From Calamus simplicifolius (Eukaryota > Streptophyta > Magnoliopsida > Arecales > Arecaceae): DNA of 64,000 bases. The notes under the pieces are model-generated. The model did no database searches, was not told the origin of the DNA, and saw nothing but the letters and a program-made list of their open reading frames with translations. This document shows positions 11,691-23,253 of the stretch, one piece after another. The stretch is taken from NCBI GenBank assembly GCA_900491605.1, contig UESW01004630.1:415421-479420 (forward strand), written 5' to 3'. The position numbers and the translations under genes were made by a program. Numbering within the stretch: position 1 is the first letter of the stretch; every line of letters starts with the position of its first letter.

Positions 11691-12447
11691 AGACGCTCTC
11701 TGAACCAGCTGAACTTAGAACGGTGGCCAAAAGAGGCATCGGACGAACCGGAGCCGCTGAGGGCTTGCAGATCACTACATCACCAATCCTGCAACACAAC
11801 TGGAGAGGAACTTCAACCTTGAAAGAAGAAGAAGATGAAGAGAAGGAAATGACAAATTTTCCTTTCCAGAGGATAAGCCTAGGGTCTATGACTACTTCAA
11901 AGGAAAAGATGAAAAACCTATGAGGAAATTTGAAGAAGGACAAAGGAGCACAAGAACTGACCTACGAGACAAAGAACATTTGGAGGACTCAGATGACAAG
12001 GACGATAGGGGAAGGAAGAAGAAAGAGTCTATTCTTCTCTTTGAGCATTGGAAGCATAAAGGGCTCAACAAAAGAGACAAAAGGCTTTTATACATGATTT
12101 TTGAATCATTCCACCCAATGACACTGCCACGTGGACAACTGCGATTGGAAGCTGGTATCTCAACCATCAGGCAACTCTTCACTGCCCAAGATGCGGCGTT
12201 CCAACGGTGCATGCGGGAGCGCAATTTGCGGCTGCCTAATAATGATCGTGGCTCCATGCCATGAGAAAAGTGTCTGCCAATGGTACTGCGCCCCATTACC
12301 TTTCCTTAAATGTAAAAAAACTATACTTGCCCGAGGGCACGACCTCCGCACATGCTGGACTCCACAATTAATGGCACCCGAATCTTAATACGTGAAAGTT
12401 CTACACTCCTCTCGCTTGGCGAATGTGAGACGTGGCCATATAAGCTC
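11691..12447. promoter_or_regulatory. spacer, possible promoter region of the antisense gene
   Basis: The stretch lies between the 5' end of the antisense gene and the polypurine tract. A G-box core CCACGTGG sits at about 12127-12135. Overlapping ORFs on both strands here have no family signature, so I do not call them. A promoter role is inference from position. Confidence 0.3.
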
Positions 12448-12463
12448 GGGAGTGGGGGGCATC
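12448..12463 (+). other. polypurine tract of the Tat element
   Basis: The sequence GGGAGTGGGGGGCATC lies immediately before the TGATGGG that opens the LTR. It would prime plus-strand DNA synthesis. Confidence 0.75.
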
Positions 12464-13506
12464 TGATGGGTCAGATGGAGCAATGCTCAATCAACGATGA
12501 TGATCACACTTTCAGAGGCAATTCCAGTCGGCCACTCGGGTGGGACTCCGACCTAGTCACCCGGGTAGGACCTTGAGTCAGTCACCCGATAGGACCTCTA
12601 GTTGACCATTCGGATAGGATTCTGACCCGGCCACCCAGGTAGGACCTTGAGTCGGTCACCCGAGTAGAACCTCGATCTAGCTACCAGGGTAGAACCTTCA
12701 ATCGGCCACCCAGGTAGGACCTCGAGTCGGCCACCCACGTAGGACCTTCAGTCGGTCACTCGGGTAGGACTCCGACCCGGCTACCCAGGTAGGACCTCGA
12801 GTCAGCCACCCGGGTAGGACCTTCAGTCGGCCACCTAGGTAGAACCCCGACCCAGCCACTCGGGTAGGACCTCGAGTCGACCACCCAGATAGGATCCTTC
12901 ATGGGGCCCACATGTACAATTCCACTGCTCACAACTACTCGTATGATCCTCTCATGGTCCAGAATCTTCGCAAAAATATGGGAGACAGATCCGAAGAACT
13001 TCGGCTACTCAGGTCCAGTAAACCCTGTCAATCTAACGATGGTCGCCCAGGCCCAGCAGACCCTATCAACCTGGCGATGATTGCCCAGGTTTGACAAATT
13101 TTGCCAATCCTGACATACCACTCGGGGAACAAATCTTGCAATTATGGCTATTCTAGCTCTACTAAGCATCTTCTGGCATTTAATGGCGCTGAGAGCCACG
13201 TTCTGGCAGCTAGTCTCGTTGCAAACTCCGCAAACTTTCATAAAATAGATAAGAGGGACCTCTGATGGGGTAAGACATAAGACTCAAGACATAGAACATC
13301 TCTCTCTAAGACTCTCGAGCTTTTCTTCAAGCTCACGACTATTGCCCAGAGCACTAACTCAAGCATCGAAGGGTTTTCACTGGAATCTTCGGTCCAAGGA
13401 CTTTTTGTAAGCTCCTGATCGAGAGAAGCTCATCGAAGATTCTTAGTTCACCGAAGAAGCCGATCGGACGCTTGCCGATGATCAAGAAAAATGACTTGGC
13501 AATAAC
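12464..13506 (+). repeat. 3' LTR of the Tat element
   Basis: The LTR begins TGATGGGTCAG directly after the polypurine tract. Its right half has a Tat-like R/U5 character (pyrimidine-rich CTCTCTCTAAGACTCTCG, then ACTCAAGCATCGAAGG near 13350-13370). The right end is placed at ATAACA by the CA ending only and may be off by tens of bases. Confidence 0.6.
12530..12905 (+). repeat. 30-bp minisatellite inside the Tat LTR
   Basis: About a dozen units built on GGCCACCCGGGTAGGACCT run tandemly through the U3 part of the LTR with point variation (Cys/Ala-like codon phase is irrelevant). The same unit appears at 8931-9065. Confidence 0.87.
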
Positions 13507-15217
13507 AAAAATGAATGTAATATTCTTAAAATCCTTAAAACTAGCATTATGAAGCACTATTCTTAACAAAAATTGTGCCTCAAAATAATAAACTATAATT
13601 TTTTCAACGCTAGGAAATCTTTTTCAAATACAAGATAACATGGGTTATTCTTGATCTTTTGTAGTAGTTTTCCTGGTACTCTTCCACTTATATGGCTCAA
13701 CTCATTGCTTAAATCCATTCCTTTGCCTTCTCTTTTTATAATATTTTTTTATACAATCATTTAAAATCAGACTGACAAATGACTTGTTGATGCTTCCTCG
13801 GACCAAGATCTTTTTAAGAAAAAGGTGGCACCAAACTGCTCTATTTTTATCTCTGTAAAATATTACACCTTCACCCAAGTTCTAATTAACGGAAAAGAAG
13901 TGTAGGGTTTTTATAACCTTTGGTCAGCTTAGATTATAAGTTAAATAATCATTATTTCACATGAGAGGGGTATGTTAACATGTGAACCCTGCTGCCTGCA
14001 ATCAGATCAAAATATCAAAGGATTTCTCAGTTAGTTATTATTACCAAGATCTCTAAATGAGTTTCTAGAACATTGGTTTAAGCTAGAGTATGGTTTAATC
14101 CACTGTTTAACTTTTACTTCGAATCAAATGTCATATCATGTTGCAGATACCCAACTATACAGCAATTAGACTCGTGGGCCATCGAAGAACAGATGAGAAG
14201 AGTACAAGCTCGCAGCACAGAAGATGCTTCTCAAGCACAGGAAACGATGAATATGCACCCCCATGAAGGAGCTCAAGTATACCCTCAAGAAACAATGATC
14301 TTTATAGTTTATCACAATAATAATAATAACAAAACTTTATTTTTTAATTAGTTATGATTATTGACACGAATTGCCGATCCCATGTAATTGAGAAAAGGTT
14401 TAGATGAGTTGAATTGTATTGACACGAATTCATTCATTTTTATTCTGCCAAATTTTAAGTCATATAACCAATGACATTCAATTAATAGCCTTCTACTAAT
14501 GGGCACTGTTCTCTCCGCCTCCGCTTCCATGCCACAAACACAATTAGGTTTATGAAATCTCAAATTTCACCCTCTCTCAAAGTAAACTTTCACTGCATAA
14601 AGTAAAGATGGATGATTGGTTTGGACTTTTATTACTCACCGAATTGCAACATTTTTGCTACCGCATATAGTTTTCTTGATCATGACATATATTACACAAA
14701 ATATCAGTTGGCATCCGGCCAAAAGAAGCATGGTCATTAGACCACAACATTGACACTGCTGTGATAGAACAAAGTTGAAAGAATAAGATCAATAGAATTG
14801 TTGGCCATCCATTCTGCTTAATAGAACCATAGACCACACAAGTGTGACAAAATTAAACGTGCATGTTCATGTGACAGAAGTCATGGTTCACAGCGACTAG
14901 AGGTCTTATTTACTAACCAGCTTTATCATGAAAATGCATGGATGGAACCGCATAGAGCAACCCTTGCATTTGTTCTTGATTCTGCCTATAAAAGATCACA
15001 TATAAAGGTAGAGGGCTCTTCTTTTGTTTCTTCTTAATCTATTAGCAGTAAGCCTAGAATTTCTTACTCTTCTTTTCTCATCAATTTTGAGCATCGAAGG
15101 ATTTTAATTAGCCAAGTAGTCTTCAATAATATTGCTCATGGTTATCTTCTATCCTCATGTAATCATCAATCCGAATGCAGTCTTTATCTTATGTGGTCAA
15201 TTGCTTTTGTTCTTAAC
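13507..15217. other. low-information stretch between Tat LTR and MITE
   Basis: AT-rich DNA with no retroelement signature. It contains the exon-like ORF listed separately and a TATAAAA at 14987-14993 with a pyrimidine-rich stretch after it, which could be a core promoter without a recognisable gene downstream. Confidence 0.4.
14147..14351 (+). CDS. orphan terminal-exon-like ORF, unrecognised
   Basis: After a good acceptor (CATGTTGCAG) the frame stays open for 67 codons to TAG. It is rich in Gln, Glu and Met (YPTIQQLDSWAIEEQMRRVQ, then ARSTEDASQAQETMN) and ends in a run of Asn. I do not recognise the family. It lies about 640 bp right of the Tat LTR, so it could be the last exon of a gene interrupted by that insertion. 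Chance is a real alternative for an ORF this short. Confidence 0.25.
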
Positions 15218-15558
15218 CAATGTTTTAAAAATTGGATCGGACAAAAAATCGATTTAACATTTGGATCGCGGATCAATTGGTTCGAACAGATGAACTGTTT
15301 AATAGAACAGAATAATATTATAATTAAATTTTAATTTAATAATATAAAATAATAAAATTTAAATATAATTTAAATAAAAAAATTAAAAAAATCTAAAAAT
15401 CGAATTGGATCTGTTGAAATCCATCGGTTCAATAAGTTTTTTCAATTTTTACCAGTCATATAAAAGTCAATTTTAATAATAAAATTAGACCAAACTAATG
15501 ATCAATTTTTGATTGAATCAGTTGTACTGATCAATTCAATCCGATTTTCAAAACATTG
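15218..15558. mobile_element. 341-bp hAT-type MITE
   Basis: The left end CAATGTTTTAAAAATTGGAT and the reverse complement of the right end, CAATGTTTTGAAAATCGGAT, form terminal inverted repeats. Flanks are TTCTTAAC on the left and TTCCTAAC on the right, an 8-bp duplication with one change. The 8-bp duplication points to the hAT superfamily. There is no coding capacity. Confidence 0.78.
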
Positions 15559-16305
15559 TTCCTAACTTAACATTCTTATCATCTTTGCCGATGGTGCGTG
15601 GGATCTTCTTGCCAAATACTCACCGTCACATTTCAAAAAGCCACAAGAAGCACGCACCCAAAAAGCCTCAGCCTCACTATTTGACCTTTGGAACATTAGC
15701 TTTTGCAGTTTGGTTAGAATTGCACGGCAGACTGGGTCAATTCTGGGTTTAATAATGCATTCTATAATGCTCTTACCTTGATGCCTAATTAGTCAACAAG
15801 TGGGACATTATGAATGGATAGCGTACTTTTCACGGTCTAAAATTTTACTCAAAAAAAAATATATATATAGATTCTTTTAATTTTATATAAATATTTATTT
15901 TTTTAATATATAATCAATAAATAATTACCGATATCATATAAGTTCTTATATGCTTCTTCCGATTAAAATTTGATATTTTCATTGAACTAAGGATTCATAT
16001 ATAGATTCATGTTTAAATCTAATTAAATCTAGTTATAAACATATAAAGCGCATATGAAGTATTTCTAACTCATATGAATTGTGAGTTGAGTCTATTTTAA
16101 TATTATTTGTAAGAGCTCATGATATGATCTAATAAGATTAGTTAAGTATATTACTTGGGATTTAACTTAAAAGAAGGAGGTAACCACTCTTAAAAACATT
16201 AATCAATGATATACAACAATATCTTCTCGAGAAAAGAAAAATATATCTTCTATGCTGCATCGGTCCGTAAGCAAAACCGGCACTCTGGCCACCGGCTCAG
16301 CAGCA
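15559..16305. other. intergenic AT-rich DNA
   Basis: I see no gene, repeat family or RNA here. This flank lies downstream of the minus-strand gene that ends at 16306 and would include its 3' untranslated region and terminator, which I cannot delimit. Confidence 0.4.
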
Positions 16306-18297
16306 CTATCGCGTTCCACCGGCCTGAGCCGGCGCAACTAAAAAACCGGTTGGCTTCCGGCCGTTCCGTTCCAACAACCCTTCCAGTATAACTCTCTTCT
16401 TGTACTCCACTGAGTTCATTTCATCTTCTCTTGAAGCCACGCCATTGCTTCCGGAGCCATCATCCTTGCCCACACCGAAAAGTGTCACAAGATACAAGCA
16501 AGAGCACAAACAAATAACGGCCGAGACCCGGCCCAAGAGAACCATCACGGCAAGAGTAACCACCATGACCCAGAGCCCCGCGGGTCCGGACCGGGCTTTT
16601 ATGGAGGTGGGAGGATGGACGCGCGCGGGGGAGCTAGGGCGGCTGGTGCTGGACCCGGTTCGAACCGGATCGGGAATCAAGGAGGTTGGGGCCGCTCCGG
16701 TGCGGGTGCTGTACTGCGCGGAGATTCGGGGGAGGCGTGGCCGCTGGGGGTCGACTCCGGCGGGGCGATCGGAGACTGCGTCGCGTTGGGGCTGCTGGGC
16801 GTTGCTCCGGCTTCTACCGGTTCGACCCTGAAACCAAACGGTGAACACAGTCTGCTGGTCAATAAAGGTGACGACGACATTGTAACCGAAGTCCTCCCGT
16901 TTTTCCCTCTTTTCTTTTGAAAACGATGGTGTTTGGACGAAAAAAGAGGATGCCATTCTCAATGGATGAGAATCGATGCTTGAAAAAATGGAACAAGTTC
17001 TGAAATAAATCGAGAAATTATATATTTATAATGGAGAGGTTCAGTTTTAAATCACAAGATATTTATTATTTGTGCACTATGACATGGCTTGCTGTTGAGA
17101 GCTCACAATGGTCTCAACTATTCACCAATCACAAAATATCTTATGATACACAAATAATCTATAATCTAGATCTTTACAGAATTTAAGAAAAGAAAGATGT
17201 CACATCTCTCTCAAAATCTTACTAATAATATACCTGTTCACAAGCATGACAAACACATTTGGCGCTTAAAAATCAGGTTTACATCATGAGCAGCCTCCAA
17301 ATCCGAACTTTAAGAAAATAAGCAAATAAAATAATTTACCAGAAATGGGAATTACTATTCTTATGATGTTATCTTGGAGCCGAATTTAGATGAACAAAGA
17401 CGCTTGAAGAAGGCCTCAAACACGGTTACGTGCGCGCTCGTGCTACGCCGATGCTTCCAGCATCCCGAATCAGCTGTCGCATATGGGACAGCAACCGGCA
17501 CCGTGTGCTAACGTGTCATCGGGAAGGAAAAGTGGGCCCCACCCAAGCATAGCACGGATTGGACCGGCACCTGGGAGACGCGGGCCCCACCAGCATATCG
17601 CACGAAGAACGCTGTCCGAGCACAGACAGCTCCGGAAGCGATGCCACGTCATCAACCCGACTAGCTCATAGATCACGGCGAGCGACGTGGGGCCCTTAGA
17701 AGCTTCGACGTGGGCGCCACCAATTAAATTAACCTGCGAGGACTTTTCCGAGCTGACCGTTGGATAAACGCGACGGCCGCCCCGCACGGGCATCGCACGT
17801 GACTAATGCTCGCCGGTGATTCGTCACGCTGATACGCCTCAAGATTCGTGCAGATCGCTACGGGTGGGTGCTACTGTTAACGAAGCGAAATTTAGTCGAC
17901 GCAAGCGACGAGCCCCCGGCAGTCGTAGCAACGCTCAGAGGAATTCCCATGGCAAGCCAACCGTCCATCGACCGTGCAAGGAGATCCAACGGTCGACCAA
18001 AAGGAAAGAAGGAAGAGAAGAAAAACTGAAACGGGGAGAAGAGATGTTGGGCGAACCAACCTCGGAATTAGGAGAGCTTTTCTGAGTCGATGCTTTGATG
18101 TTGGGGCGAGCTCCGTCGAGGGGGACGGTCTTCTTCTTCTTCTGGTATCGGGACCAGGAGAACCAGGAGATCCCGGGCTTCGGCCCGGCGGAGGGGCCGG
18201 GACGGTCGGTGAGAGAGCCCACGAAGCAGGAGGGGAGGCAAGACCATTTCTTCCGGCCGCTTGGGATTTTGGGAAGGGTGCTCTTCTCGGAAGGCAT
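16306..18297 (-). CDS. candidate two-exon gene for a plant-specific single-pass membrane protein
   Basis: Proposed exon 1 is 18297-18061 (79 codons) and exon 2 is 16827-16306 (173 codons plus stop). The splice pair is donor GTTGGT and acceptor TTTGGTTTCAG, and the join is in frame. Exon 1 gives a basic N-terminal region with WFSWSRYQKKKKTVPLDGAR. Exon 2 is Ser/Pro/Arg-rich, then a transmembrane helix (GLWVMVVTLAVMVLLGRVSA plus following Val/Ile/Cys/Leu residues), then EYKKRVILEGLLERNGR near the C-terminus. This layout recalls small plant proteins of the Arabidopsis At5g23160 type, from memory and unconfirmed; function unknown. An alternative is a single-exon gene starting at ATG 16956-16954. 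Confidence 0.5.
16828..18060 (-). other. proposed 1.2-kb intron or promoter of the membrane-protein gene
   Basis: If the two-exon model is right this is its intron. If the gene starts at 16956 instead, this is its promoter. GC-rich DNA at 17400-17990 carries ACGT-core elements (GCCACGTCATC near 17642, GCACGTGAC near 17792) and paired CCGTTGGAT/ATCCAACGG motifs, which look more like promoter than intron. Confidence 0.35.
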
Positions 18298-18410
18298 GGT
18301 CTATTGGGGGAAACCACAAGCCTCTGGGGAGAAATGGGAGGGATCCACCGGCGGGGTCACTGTCTCTCGTTGGAGACCCCGAACTTCGTCCTTGGTTGAC
18401 GCCGGGCTTC

Positions 18411-18412
<2 letters not shown>

Positions 18413-18444
<32 letters not shown>
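18413..18444. repeat. (AT)n microsatellite
   Basis: About 16 uninterrupted AT dinucleotides lie just upstream of the proposed minus-strand first exon. Confidence 0.95.
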
Positions 18445-18448
<4 letters not shown>

Positions 18449-18842
18449 ATTAAGATAACTAAAGATGGGGATTGGTTCCCACCTAAGCCTTCATTTTAAA
18501 TAAACAGTTCTTTTGAAAAACACTCTATCCATGTAACAAAAAAAAAAAAACACTCTATCCTTCTAATATTCATACTTCGCAAAAAAGTTAATCAACATAC
18601 GGAGACAGCAGGTTTGGCAGATACTATTAATTAGTGCAGGCCTTCCCCGAGCCTCGCAATGAATTTATGATGAGAAAGGTGAAAGTGTCACATTTTGGGA
18701 TGAGGAAAAGGTGGACTTTGAAGATATTTGGTAAATAACGTCAGAGTGAAGTGGAACGTACTACGTGGAGTCACGTACCTAAGGATCACATAGTATACAT
18801 CACATATCTTCCCATCATATGTTGCCAATTTTGAGTTATTAT
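18445..18842. other. spacer left of the LARD element
   Basis: AT-rich DNA holding an ACACTCTATCC motif repeated at about 18520 and 18550. No gene seen. Confidence 0.4.
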
Positions 18843-19394
18843 TGTTAGAAAAAGTTAAAAAAAAAACGCCAGCGAGCGCTTTGCTCGCGAACGTACGTTG
18901 CGCGAAAATAAAGCCAACGTTGATGAAAGACGGTTTAAATAATTTATTTTGTAAGTTTTTTTTGATATTATTTAGGGTTAACGGTTATTAGGCCTTTAAG
19001 GTTATTTGGACCAAATCGTTGAAGCTTTTATGGGCCAAAAATGAAATCATAAAATAATTTTGAGTATCTTATGATTTATATAATTTATTTTATCTTATAT
19101 TATTTTTATTTTTTATTGATGCATCTGAAAGTAATCATTGGGGTTGTACCTTTATGCTCATGCTCGTAGTAGGAGAATCGGATCGAGCCGGATCATTGTA
19201 CCTTGGGATAGATGTCAAAAACCTGCATAAAAGGCAAAAATCTGATCCTTAGGTTAGTGTCTAACACGCCTCGGTCCTGATTTGATCTATATCTTATTTT
19301 ATTTTAATTTATTTTATATTTAAATTTTATATTAATTCTCTAGCAATTTCTAAGAAAAGGATTTTTTGCAAAAATCAAAAAAATTTTTTAACCG
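18843..19394 (+). repeat. left LTR of the LARD
   Basis: Starts TGTTAGAAAAAG and shares with the right copy AGGAGAATCGGATCGAGCCG-type and GTCTAACACGCCTCGGTCCT blocks. It lacks about 90 bp present in the right copy, and its CA end is decayed. Confidence 0.75.
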
Positions 19395-20467
19395 CTAAGG
19401 ATCAGATTTCCCTTTATGTATACATGTCATGTCTTTTGTTTTTCTTCTGCTGTTGTATGCAGATGCTTGTTAATTTTAATTTTAATATATAAATGGTAAA
19501 GATCAGATGATTCAGATAGTTTGCATCTTGCTTGCCACTATTTTTACATGTGCTAATGATCTTTTTATGTAATTATCAATATTATGTGTTGTTCATGTCC
19601 ACATTATGTAATATTATTGTTGTTCATATGTAGGTTGTCATTGTTATTTATATATGTTTCTTTGGCTTCACATGCATGTAGAGAGCATTGACAGGCTTTA
19701 ATCAAGAAAATAAAAGCTTAAACGTGAAGGCATCTATATTCAAGCGTTTTAAGCTTGTTTCCTAGATGCTAGAACTGGGACGTGTATAAACATCTATGTT
19801 AATGGTTGATCTTTTAAGCAATTGACTGTGCAATAGTGGTGGATGCTTGTTTATTGTATTCAGTGGTGAGAACTTTTTATGTGGAGGCACTTGTTAAACA
19901 ATGTCATTGGAAGGTAGTTTGCAAAACACAATCCATAATTTTTAATAGTTGAGTAATTGACTAAACTATAGAATGAGAATGGTGATCCAGGTAATGAGAG
20001 GTCAGATAATATAATGACCTTTTTAATCTATGGAACAAGTTATTAAATTCTTAATATGACAATTATATTTTCACTTGTCATTGTTGGTTATTATTGCTTT
20101 TACGTAGGGTATTTTTGTGTACCAGTGTATGTAATATGTATATATAATGAGTCACAATTTTTTTCATACTACAATAGATGGGACATAACCCATTTCCTAT
20201 ATTATCTCATATTGCCTATAGCAATTTCACTTTGCTTTGCCTTAATGTAATTCCCAATTTGAATGCCACTTTTGGTGAAGTATGGATATTTGTTTGGTAA
20301 TTCATAAGTTTGCATTTGCTCAACCTAATGAAACAATAATGTAACACAGGTGTTCCTTATAAGAATTACTCTCTCATATTAGCACATGATATTTCATATT
20401 CATGAAACCATTGAGAACACTACAAAAGTTTAATTGCTTTGCAATGTCTTTTATTCTGATAAATTGT

Positions 20468-21503
20468 TAGGGGTGTAATCGAGCCGAGTCGAATCGATAC
20501 AGTGCCAAGCTCGAGCTCGACTCGACTCTAAAATTTGAAGCTCGAAACTCGGCTCGAGCTCGATCGAGTTTTTTATTTCGAGCTCGAGCTCGAGCTCGAT
20601 GAAATACTTGATGTACTCGAGCTTGGCTCGACTCGATTCGAATTTTTGTAAAAAAAATTAAAAATAATCTTTCTGCATCAGGGAATTGGATTTTTTTTAT
20701 AAAAAAAATCTTTTATTTTTTTATAAAAGATTTTTTTATAAGAAAAAATATTTCCAAGGTCTTACAGTGGGTTTTATCATATTAAATCGAGGGTGAATTT
20801 GGCTTCAATGAAGAAGGCTCCTTCCAACCTCCAATCCACCGTCCGCAACCTTCATAGTTCACACCAAATTTTTGAGCCAAAGCTCCAAAGATTATCATTA
20901 TCTTTAATGAAGATAGGGCTTAATGGAGATAGGGCTTGCCAGTTAGGCAGTTACCACTTAGAGATGAGCCCTATCGTCTCGCTGTTAATAGGGACGAGAT
21001 GAATGACGGTTTCATTTTCCCTAATTTTCTCCTAGAGCCCACGCAGGAAAACATGAATCGCCTGAGAGGCTGAGAGCCTGAGACGAACGATGGGAAAACT
21101 TGAATTGCCCTGAGATCATGAGACGAACCGTCACGACTCATGAACGATGGAAAAAACTGCGGACGGTTTGTTTTCCCTATTTTGAATCGCTAAGAGCCTG
21201 AGGGGGGCTGACCAGACGAACGAGTAATGACGGTTCGTTTCCTAATTTAAAGCTTTAAAGTTTTAAACCTTATTATAATTATAACTGAGGGCTGACCCGA
21301 CGATACAAAGATAAAAAAGTAAAATTACATGATAAAGCTCGCGAGCCTTTCGAGCCGAGTATTTTAATACTCAAACTTGACTTGATAATTTACTCGAGTA
21401 GCTCGAGCTCGAGCTCGACTCGATTAGCAGCGAGTCGATTTCGAGTATTTTTTGAGTCGATTTTGAGCTACTCGCGAGTTGTCTCGACTCAGTTACACCC
21501 CTA
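20468..21503. mobile_element. non-autonomous hAT-like element inside the LARD
   Basis: Ends are TAGGGGTGTAATCGAG and, reverse-complemented from the right, TAGGGGTGTAACTGAG. Both subterminal regions are full of GAGCTCGAGCTCG palindromic runs. Flanks TAAATTGT and TAAATATA agree at the first five of eight bases, a weak 8-bp duplication. No transposase is encoded. Confidence 0.68.
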
Positions 21504-22338
21504 TAAATATAATTCATTGAATGTTTTAAGCTCATATTTTTTTTAGTTAAAACAATATGGTTGTGATAGAGATATGGTATTGAAGTGTGACTAAAATCAC
21601 TCAAAGTAAGAAGCTTATTTTATCTTCAGACATTTGCAAGCAAAAGTTATGGCTATGATGATCCATTTCAGAAGCGAGCATATATTTGCATTCTTACATA
21701 AATTCAAAAGTCTTCTTATTCCATATAAGTGTTTTCTGTTATAGTGGCCATTGAGAGATTACACCATATTTTATCTTGTTTTAGTTTGGAAGTTGTGATC
21801 TCTTTTAGTTATATTTTTTCTATATGGCTTTATCTTGAATATCAAGTATTGCCAAGCCATATACGGCTTCGTCATAAGTCTATAAGACAATAAAAAAGAA
21901 ATTATCTCTTTGGAATTTGTCGAGAAGAATTTGGTAGATTAATTAACCAAGGAGTTATCTAGGAATGGAGTCCTAGATTCATCGAGGGGAATGTGGCTTA
22001 AGTCTATTATTTGGTCGCCAGCAGTGGATACCCAACCTCTGTGATTGGAGATCCCATGAATGAGATTCAATGTGGTAGAAACAAAGCTGATTGAGTGATT
22101 TTTGAAAAAAATTTCATCAGATTCCTATGATGAGTGCTCTTATAAAGTGACAAAGTAAATTTGTATAAGGTTGAGTAATACTCTTAATAGATCCAAGGTA
22201 GGTTATCTGCAGGGTATTATCACAAATACCCTTGGAGGATTCACCTATATGAGAATCGTCATATTAGGCCGTGACTAAAGGTTTGGGCTAACCTTAAAGA
22301 ATTCTCATGAAAAATCAAGGTACTAGCGCTAACCGCGT

Positions 22339-22475
22339 AAACCCAATTGATCCATATTGTGTGTGTGATTAGTAGAAGCCTGAGTCAAGGACCTAGTTCA
22401 AGGTCTAAACCCAATTGATTCATATTGTGTGTGTGATTAGTAGAAGCCTGAGTCAAGGACCTAGGTCAAGGTCTA
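22339..22475 (+). repeat. 68-bp tandem duplication
   Basis: Two copies of a 68-bp unit starting AAACCCAATTGATYCATATT lie in the 3' interior of the LARD, with two or three differences between copies. Confidence 0.9.
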
Positions 22476-22612
22476 ATCTACTATGGTTTCCTTCATGTGT
22501 ATATAATCAACACTAAGTGAAGTTCAAGTCCACATAACACCTCACCTATTGCGCAGTATAAGATGCCCTAAAATTTTTGTTATATTTATTTTTTTTAACT
22601 TTTGTTGGAGAT

Positions 22613-23253
22613 TGTTAGAAAAAGTAAAAAAAAAGAACGTTGTGCGCGTTAATGAAAGCCAACGTTGCGCGTTGATGAAAGCCAATGTTGATGAAAGCCA
22701 ACATTCAGCAACATTATTTGGGGCTAACGGCTATCAGGCATTTAAGGCCATTATGAGCCGAGTCGTTGGAGCTTTTATGGCCGAGCCTATAAATAGGCTC
22801 AGGGATTCAGATTGAAAAAAAAATGAATCAATCATAAAATAGTTTTGAGTATCCTATGATTTGTTTTATCTTATATTATTTCTATTTTTTATTGATTTTT
22901 ATAAAATAGTTTTGAGTATCCTATTATTTGTTTTATCCTATATTATTTCTATTTTTTATTGATTTTTTCATAGGCATCTGAAGGTAATCATTGAGTTGCA
23001 CCTCCACGCGATCGTGCTCGTGGTAGGAGGATCGGATCGAGCCGGATTGTTGTACCTTAGGGACAGATCGTCAACAACCTGCACGAAGGGGCGAAAATCT
23101 GATCCTTAGGGCAGTGTCTAACACGCCTCGGTCCTAGTTTGATCCATATCTTATTTTATTTTAATTTATTTTATATTTAAATTTTTATATTAATTCTCTG
23201 GTAAATTCTAAGAAATTTTTTTTTTGCAAAAATCAAAAAACTATCTTCCAACA
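22613..23253 (+). repeat. right LTR of the LARD
   Basis: A 641-bp copy with intact TGTTAG and CCAACA ends. It contains an internal tandem of a TTTTGAGTATCCTATKATTTG block, and is followed directly by the ATTAT target duplication. Confidence 0.8.

Larger units (their letters stand above)
7597..13506 (+). mobile_element. 3' portion of a Tat-lineage Ty3/gypsy retrotransposon
   Basis: Plus-strand order is integrase C-terminal half, tandem repeats, an opposite-strand accessory gene, polypurine tract and LTR. This layout, with an antisense ORF between pol and the 3' LTR, is known in some Tat-lineage elements (Grande-like). The 5' part should lie left of the window beyond the Angela insertion. The right boundary near ATAACA at 13506 is approximate because the other LTR is not visible. 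Confidence 0.8.
18843..23253 (+). mobile_element. non-coding LTR retrotransposon (LARD) with ATTAT target duplication
   Basis: Two related direct repeats (18843 to about 19394 and 22613-23253) begin TGTTAGAAAAAG; the right copy ends TTCCAACA. The element is flanked by ATTAT at 18838-18842 and 23254-23258, an exact 5-bp duplication. The 3.2-kb interior has no gag or pol signature on either strand. A degenerate primer site (ATCAGA core just after the left LTR) and a purine-rich GTTGGAGA before the right LTR fit plus orientation. The LTRs differ by many substitutions and indels, so it is old. A hAT-like element has inserted inside. Confidence 0.8.

Noticed and set aside
11680..12296. Overlapping ORFs on both strands (up to 134 codons) between the antisense gene and the polypurine tract
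   Set aside because: No family motif, both strands equally open, composition Ser/Lys-rich; probably untranslated or promoter sequence.
13507..16305. tRNA or other small RNA gene
   Set aside because: I found no A-box/B-box pair or cloverleaf-capable segment by eye.
16400..16920. Two plus-strand ORFs of 143 and 101 codons over the membrane-protein exon
   Set aside because: They are GC-driven antisense shadows of the minus-strand exon, with no motif of their own.
17974..18415. Plus-strand ORFs of 106 and 141 codons over the proposed first exon
   Set aside because: They lie opposite the minus-strand frame containing WFSWSRYQKKKK and show only composition-driven Gly/Arg content.
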